Assembly (NCBI GenBank): GCA_028290325.1
Contig: JAQGJY010000397.1
Coordinates: 1-8,675 of the forward strand
DNA from: Tardiphaga sp.
GTDB lineage: Bacteria; Pseudomonadota; Alphaproteobacteria; Rhizobiales; Xanthobacteraceae
DNA: 8,675 bases
Direction of reading: 5' to 3'
Shown here: positions 5,698-8,675 of the stretch, piece by piece
How the letters are laid out: every line of letters begins with the position of its first letter
How positions within the stretch are numbered: position 1 is the stretch's first letter
Made by a program: the position numbers and the translations under genes
The notes under the pieces: generated by a model
Databases searched by the model: none
Told to the model about the DNA's origin: nothing
What the model saw: the letters and a program-made list of their open reading frames with translations, nothing else

Positions 5698-7880
5698 TGC
5701 CTGATCTCCTTCTCGAACTATTCTCCGAGGAAATTCCGGCGCGGATGCAGGCGAAAGCCGCCGAGGATCTGCGTCGCATGGTGACGGACAGGCTCGTCGC
5801 CGAAGGTCTGGTCTATGAGGCCGCGAGGGCCTTCGCGACGCCGCGCCGCCTCGCCTTGACCGTGCACGGCATCCCGGCGCGACAGTCCGACCTTAAGGAA
5901 GAACGCAAAGGCCCGCGCGTCGGTGGACCTGACGCCGCCGTGCAGGGTTTTCTCAAGGCCACCGGCCTCGCCTCGCTCGACGACGCGAAAATTCAGCGCG
6001 ACCCGAAGAAGGGTGACTTCTATATCGCGCTGATCGAGAAACCGGGTCGCGCCACGCTCGACGTGCTCGCCGATATTCTACCGATGATCATCCGCACCTT
6101 CCCGTGGCCGAAGCAGATGCGGTGGGGCGAACGTTCGGCGAAATCCAGCGCGCTGACCTGGGTGCGGCCGCTGCATTCCATCGTCGCGACGTTCGGCATC
6201 GAGACCGAAGATCCGGAGGTCGTCGCGTTCGACATCGCCGGCATCACGACCGGTCAGACCACGCGCGGCCATCGCTTCCTCGCGCCCGAAGCCTTCGACG
6301 TCCGCCGCTTCGCCGATTACGAGTCGAAGCTGCTCGACGCCAAGGTCGTGCTCGATGCGCAGCGTCGCCGCGATATTATTTTAGCGGATGCGAAAACACT
6401 GGCGCAGGCGCAGGGTTTCGACCTGGTCGAGGATCAGGTGTTGCTCGACGAAGTCGCGGGGCTGGTCGAATGGCCGGTCGTGCTGATGGGCGCGTTCGAC
6501 GAATCGTTCCTCACGATTCCCGGCGAGGTGATCCGCGCGACGATCCGCAACAACCAGAAATGCTTCGTGGTCAGCGATCCCACCACCGGTGGACTGACGA
6601 ACAAATTCATCCTCACCGCGAATATCGAAGCGAGTGATGGCGGCGCGGCGATCATCGCCGGCAACGAACGCGTCATTCGCGCGCGCTTGTCGGATGCGAA
6701 GTTTTTTTATGAGACCGATCTGAAGACCAAGCTGGAGGATCGTCTGCCGAAATTCGACAAGATCATCTTTCACGAAAAACTCGGCACGCAGAAGGAGCGC
6801 ATCGCGCGTATCGAGCGGCTCGCGGCCGAGATCGCGCCTTTGGTTGGCGCGGATGTTGAAAAGACCAAGCGTGCCGCGCGGCTGGCGAAAGCGGATTTGC
6901 TGACGGAAGTGGTCGGCGAATTTCCCGAGCTGCAGGGGCTGATGGGGAAATATTATGCGCTTGCGCAAGGCGAGGATGGGTCCGTCGCCGCCGCGAGCGA
7001 GGAGCACTACAAGCCGCAAGGTCCGGCCGACCGCGTCCCGACCGATCCGACCTCGATCGCCGTGGCACTCGCCGACAAGCTCGACACGCTGGTCGGTTTC
7101 TGGGCGATCGACGAAAAGCCGACGGGATCGAAAGACCCTTTCGCGCTAAGGCGTGCGGCGTTGGGCGTGATCAGGTTGGTGATTGAGAATGGGCTGCGGA
7201 TTAGACTCGTCAACGTAATATCGGACGCAATGGCGCTGTTGTCTGAGAATCCGAAAATTCGATCGACTGATCACGCGATCGAAATTCCGGCGAGTCTCCT
7301 CGCCTTCTTCGCCGACCGCCTGAAAGGCCAACTCCGCGAGCAGGGCGCGCGGCATGATTTGGTCGATGCTGTGTTCGCGCAAACCCCCGCCCCGAACCTG
7401 CGGTCCGACTCTCTCCGCACAGGGGAGGGTGAGGCTGCCGTTGCCGCGCCGACGCAAGACGACCTGTTGATGATCGTGCGTCGCGTCGAGGCGCTCGGAA
7501 AATTTCTCGACACCGAGGATGGCAAGACCCTTCGCGCGGGAGTGAAACGCGCCTCCAATATCCTCGCGATCGAGGAGAAGAAGGACAAGCGCCTCTATGA
7601 CGGCGCGCCTGACGCGGCGCTGTTCAGGCTCGATGAGGAGAAAGCGCTCGCCGCCGCCATCGCGCGGCTGCAGCCGGAAGCGACAGCCGCCGTCGCCAAG
7701 GAAGATTTCGCTGGCGCAATGACGGCGATGGCGAAACTGCGCCCGGCCGTCGATGCGTTCTTCGACAAGGTCAAGGTCAACGACGACGACGCGGCCGTGC
7801 GCGAAAATCGCCTGAAGTTGCTGAATGAGATTCGCGCCGCGACGCGCGCGGTGGCGGATTTCTCGAAGATTCAGGATTGA
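5697..7880 (+). CDS. glyS: Glycyl-tRNA synthetase beta subunit
   Basis: This 727-residue protein is the tRNA-binding beta subunit that joins GlyQ to charge tRNA(Gly). It starts MPDLLLELFSEEIPARM, the family's invariant N-terminus. Other hallmarks: FATPRRLALTV (46-56), KGDFYIALIEKPG (105-117), FPWPKQMRWGE (135-145), VRPLHSIVATFG (156-167), TIRNNQKCFVV (282-292), ERVIRARLSDAKFFYETDL (324-342), KADLLTEVVGEFPELQGLMG (398-417), PTGSKDPFALRRAALGVIRL (475-494), and the anticodon-binding end with VRENRLKLLNEIRAATRAV (701-719). Relatives have about 690-705 residues. The surplus maps mainly to 562-586, where QTPAPNLRSDSLRTGEGEAAV and four more residues interrupt the usual DAVFA...QDDLLMIVRRVEAL junction; that stretch is a palindromic repeat. 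The ATG is inside the TAATG overlap with glyQ, so translation is coupled; GGGAAAA (5683-5689) may serve as the ribosome binding site. No frameshift is visible, and the enzyme should be functional. Confidence 0.97.
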   Translation: MPDLLLELFSEEIPARMQAKAAEDLRRMVTDRLVAEGLVYEAARAFATPRRLALTVHGIPARQSDLKEERKGPRVGGPDAAVQGFLKATGLASLDDAKIQRDPKKGDFYIALIEKPGRATLDVLADILPMIIRTFPWPKQMRWGERSAKSSALTWVRPLHSIVATFGIETEDPEVVAFDIAGITTGQTTRGHRFLAPEAFDVRRFADYESKLLDAKVVLDAQRRRDIILADAKTLAQAQGFDLVEDQVLLDEVAGLVEWPVVLMGAFDESFLTIPGEVIRATIRNNQKCFVVSDPTTGGLTNKFILTANIEASDGGAAIIAGNERVIRARLSDAKFFYETDLKTKLEDRLPKFDKIIFHEKLGTQKERIARIERLAAEIAPLVGADVEKTKRAARLAKADLLTEVVGEFPELQGLMGKYYALAQGEDGSVAAASEEHYKPQGPADRVPTDPTSIAVALADKLDTLVGFWAIDEKPTGSKDPFALRRAALGVIRLVIENGLRIRLVNVISDAMALLSENPKIRSTDHAIEIPASLLAFFADRLKGQLREQGARHDLVDAVFAQTPAPNLRSDSLRTGEGEAAVAAPTQDDLLMIVRRVEALGKFLDTEDGKTLRAGVKRASNILAIEEKKDKRLYDGAPDAALFRLDEEKALAAAIARLQPEATAAVAKEDFAGAMTAMAKLRPAVDAFFDKVKVNDDDAAVRENRLKLLNEIRAATRAVADFSKIQD
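7380..7454. repeat. In-frame palindromic repeat element inside glyS
   Basis: About 75 bp, 25 codons, separate two blocks that are contiguous in related GlyS proteins (DAVFA and QDDLLMIV). The core is a hairpin: ACTCTCTCC (7408-7416) pairs with GGGGAGGGT (7422-7430), two wobbles, around the loop GCACA. The right end GGGGAGGGTGAGGCTG is close to the element in glyQ, and the stem type matches the intergenic hairpins at 7931-7949 and 8012-8032. The insert is a multiple of three and contains no stop, so the frame is kept. Boundaries are inferred from the remembered family alignment, not calculated. Confidence 0.6.
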
Positions 7881-7930
7881 GTTTGTTTCGCCGCGTCTGA
7901 ATCACTCGTCGCAACGATTGCTGATTTCAG

Positions 7931-7977
7931 CTCTCCCCAGCGGGGAGAGGTCGGAAGCGAGCGACGCGCGGCTTCCG
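7931..7977. repeat. Intergenic palindromic repeat, double hairpin, after glyS
   Basis: CTCTCCCC (7931-7938) and GGGGAGAG (7942-7949) form a perfect 8-bp stem with the loop AGC. Immediately after it, CGGAAGC (7952-7958) pairs with GCTTCCG (7971-7977) around a 12-nt loop. The pattern, a CTCTCCCC hairpin followed by GTCGG..., is typical of abundant intergenic repeats in Bradyrhizobium-like genomes. It lies between the convergent glyS and MBL genes, where it may also act as a bidirectional transcript end; no T-run follows. Confidence 0.6.
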
Positions 7978-8011
7978 GATGAGGGGGGACGAACTTAACT
8001 TATCGATAGAT

Positions 8012-8032
8012 CCCTCTCCCGATGGGAGAGGG
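8012..8032. repeat. Intergenic perfect hairpin between glyS and the MBL gene
   Basis: CCCTCTCCC (8012-8020) and GGGAGAGGG (8024-8032) form a perfect 9-bp stem with the loop GAT. The sequence is of the same kind as the upstream double hairpin, and the two are separated by an AT-richer stretch with the palindrome TATCGATA (8001-8008). It could be the second end of one compound element (7931-8032). It may assist termination of both convergent genes. Confidence 0.55.
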
Positions 8033-8080
8033 CGCGCGCTACGCCGTCGGGCGATCTCATTGCGCTGAGTAATGAAAGCC

Positions 8081-8674
8081 TCACACGCCGCGCAGAATAA
8101 TCACCGTCGGCGTGCGCGGCAGATCGTTCAGCGACATGGTCAGCATCCGCTCGTTGCGTTCCTCGATCGCGAATTGCTGGCCGATTTTGCGCATGAAATC
8201 GTCGAGCGGCGTCATGAAGCGATGCATCGGCAGCACGACCGAGGCGCGCAGCCGCTTGACGATCTCCGACACGCCGTCGAGCGACATCGTGTAGCTGCCG
8301 TCGATCGGCACCATCACGATATCGAGTCGGCCGATCGCCGCGAAATGGCTGTCGTCGAGCTTGTGGTGCAAATGACCGAGATGGCCGATGCACAGGCCGG
8401 CGACCTCGAACACGAAAATCGAATTGCCGTCTCGCACCATTTCGGAATTGGTCTCGTCGAACAGGTAGCGCCGGATATCCGTGGTCACGTTGCGGATCAG
8501 CACGTCGCCGACCCGCTGGTGAATCTGCGCCGGCTTGCCGTCATCGCCCCAGCCATGCAGCACATGCGTGATGCGCGGATCGGGAAACAGCGTGTAATGC
8601 GTGCTGTGCGCGCGGTTCATCGTCACGACGTCGGGCAGCCGGCCGGTCTGATAGACGCCGTTGAAATCGGTTGC
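8081..8674 (-). CDS. MBL-fold metallo-hydrolase (UlaG/COG2220-like), C-terminal part
   Basis: The frame is open to the right edge, so the N-terminus is missing; 197 residues are visible, beginning ATDFNGVYQTGRLPDVVTMN. The metallo-beta-lactamase features are those of the later half: VVTMNRAHSTHY near the edge (a His-containing metal-ligand loop), VFEVAGLCIGHLGHLHHKLD with the conserved His after a strand, and the UlaG-like block DIVMVPIDGSYTMSLDGVSE with Asp, followed by LRASVVLPMHRFM, whose His is the last metal ligand. These sites bind one or two metal ions, usually Zn or Mn. The substrate is unknown; the family covers lactonases, phosphodiesterases and nucleases. Whether a signal peptide exists cannot be seen. 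The gene converges with glyS; a 200-bp repeat-bearing strip lies between them. The stop is TGA at 8083-8081. Confidence 0.88.
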   Translation of the reverse strand, partial: ATDFNGVYQTGRLPDVVTMNRAHSTHYTLFPDPRITHVLHGWGDDGKPAQIHQRVGDVLIRNVTTDIRRYLFDETNSEMVRDGNSIFVFEVAGLCIGHLGHLHHKLDDSHFAAIGRLDIVMVPIDGSYTMSLDGVSEIVKRLRASVVLPMHRFMTPLDDFMRKIGQQFAIEERNERMLTMSLNDLPRTPTVIILRGV

Positions 8675-8675
8675 G

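Noticed and set aside
6381..7019. 212-residue minus-strand open frame opposite glyS
   Set aside because: Antisense shadow; glyS is the clear coding frame here.
7881..8080. CRISPR-like array suggested by repeated CTCTCCC hairpins
   Set aside because: The hairpins are inverted repeats of unequal kind and spacing, not direct repeats with regular spacers; no cas genes are near.

Overview
This window looks like ordinary chromosome from an alphaproteobacterium of the Bradyrhizobium / Rhodopseudomonas / Nitrobacter group (Nitrobacteraceae). The base composition is GC-rich with strongly GC-biased third codon positions. The GlyS C-terminus, the GlyQ core, the polyprenyl synthetase, the DUF2007 protein and the S49 peptidase all read like proteins of that group. 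This placement is recognition from memory, not a database search.

Layout: (1) 2-643, 3' end of a LuxR/GerE-type regulator (+), cut by the left edge. (2) 644-1651, long-chain polyprenyl diphosphate synthase (-); its stop codon abuts that of the regulator. (3) 1652-1825, a divergent promoter region with two perfect 10-bp palindromes. (4) 1826-2783, a DUF2007 protein and a TrmN6-like SAM methyltransferase (+), overlapping by 8 nt. (5) 2788-2886, a 32-residue small membrane protein (-). (6) 2996-4147, an SppA/SohB-like S49 serine peptidase and a 71-residue single-helix membrane protein (+). (7) 4148-4710, a largely non-coding stretch with a strong hairpin and a second tiny membrane-protein gene (-, 4423-4527) behind an AGGAGG ribosome binding site. 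(8) 4711-7880, glyQ-glyS, the alpha and beta subunits of bacterial glycyl-tRNA synthetase, coupled by a TAATG overlap. (9) 7881-8080, a non-coding strip with two hairpin repeats. (10) 8081-8674, 3' part of an MBL-fold hydrolase of the UlaG/COG2220 type (-), cut by the right edge.

Functionally the window is housekeeping: ubiquinone side-chain synthesis, RNA modification, membrane protein turnover and tRNA charging. I see no defence system, prophage, transposase, CRISPR array or RNA gene. The most interesting signal is a family of short GC-rich palindromic repeats (CTCTCC...GGGGAG-type hairpins). They lie between genes (7931-8032), but also appear to be inserted in frame inside the glyS coding region (about 7380-7454) and at the 3' end of glyQ (about 5626-5694). 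They add about 25 residues to GlyS and about 22 to GlyQ. This resembles the coding-region palindromic elements known from Rickettsia. Two unlisted small membrane-protein genes are the next best observations.
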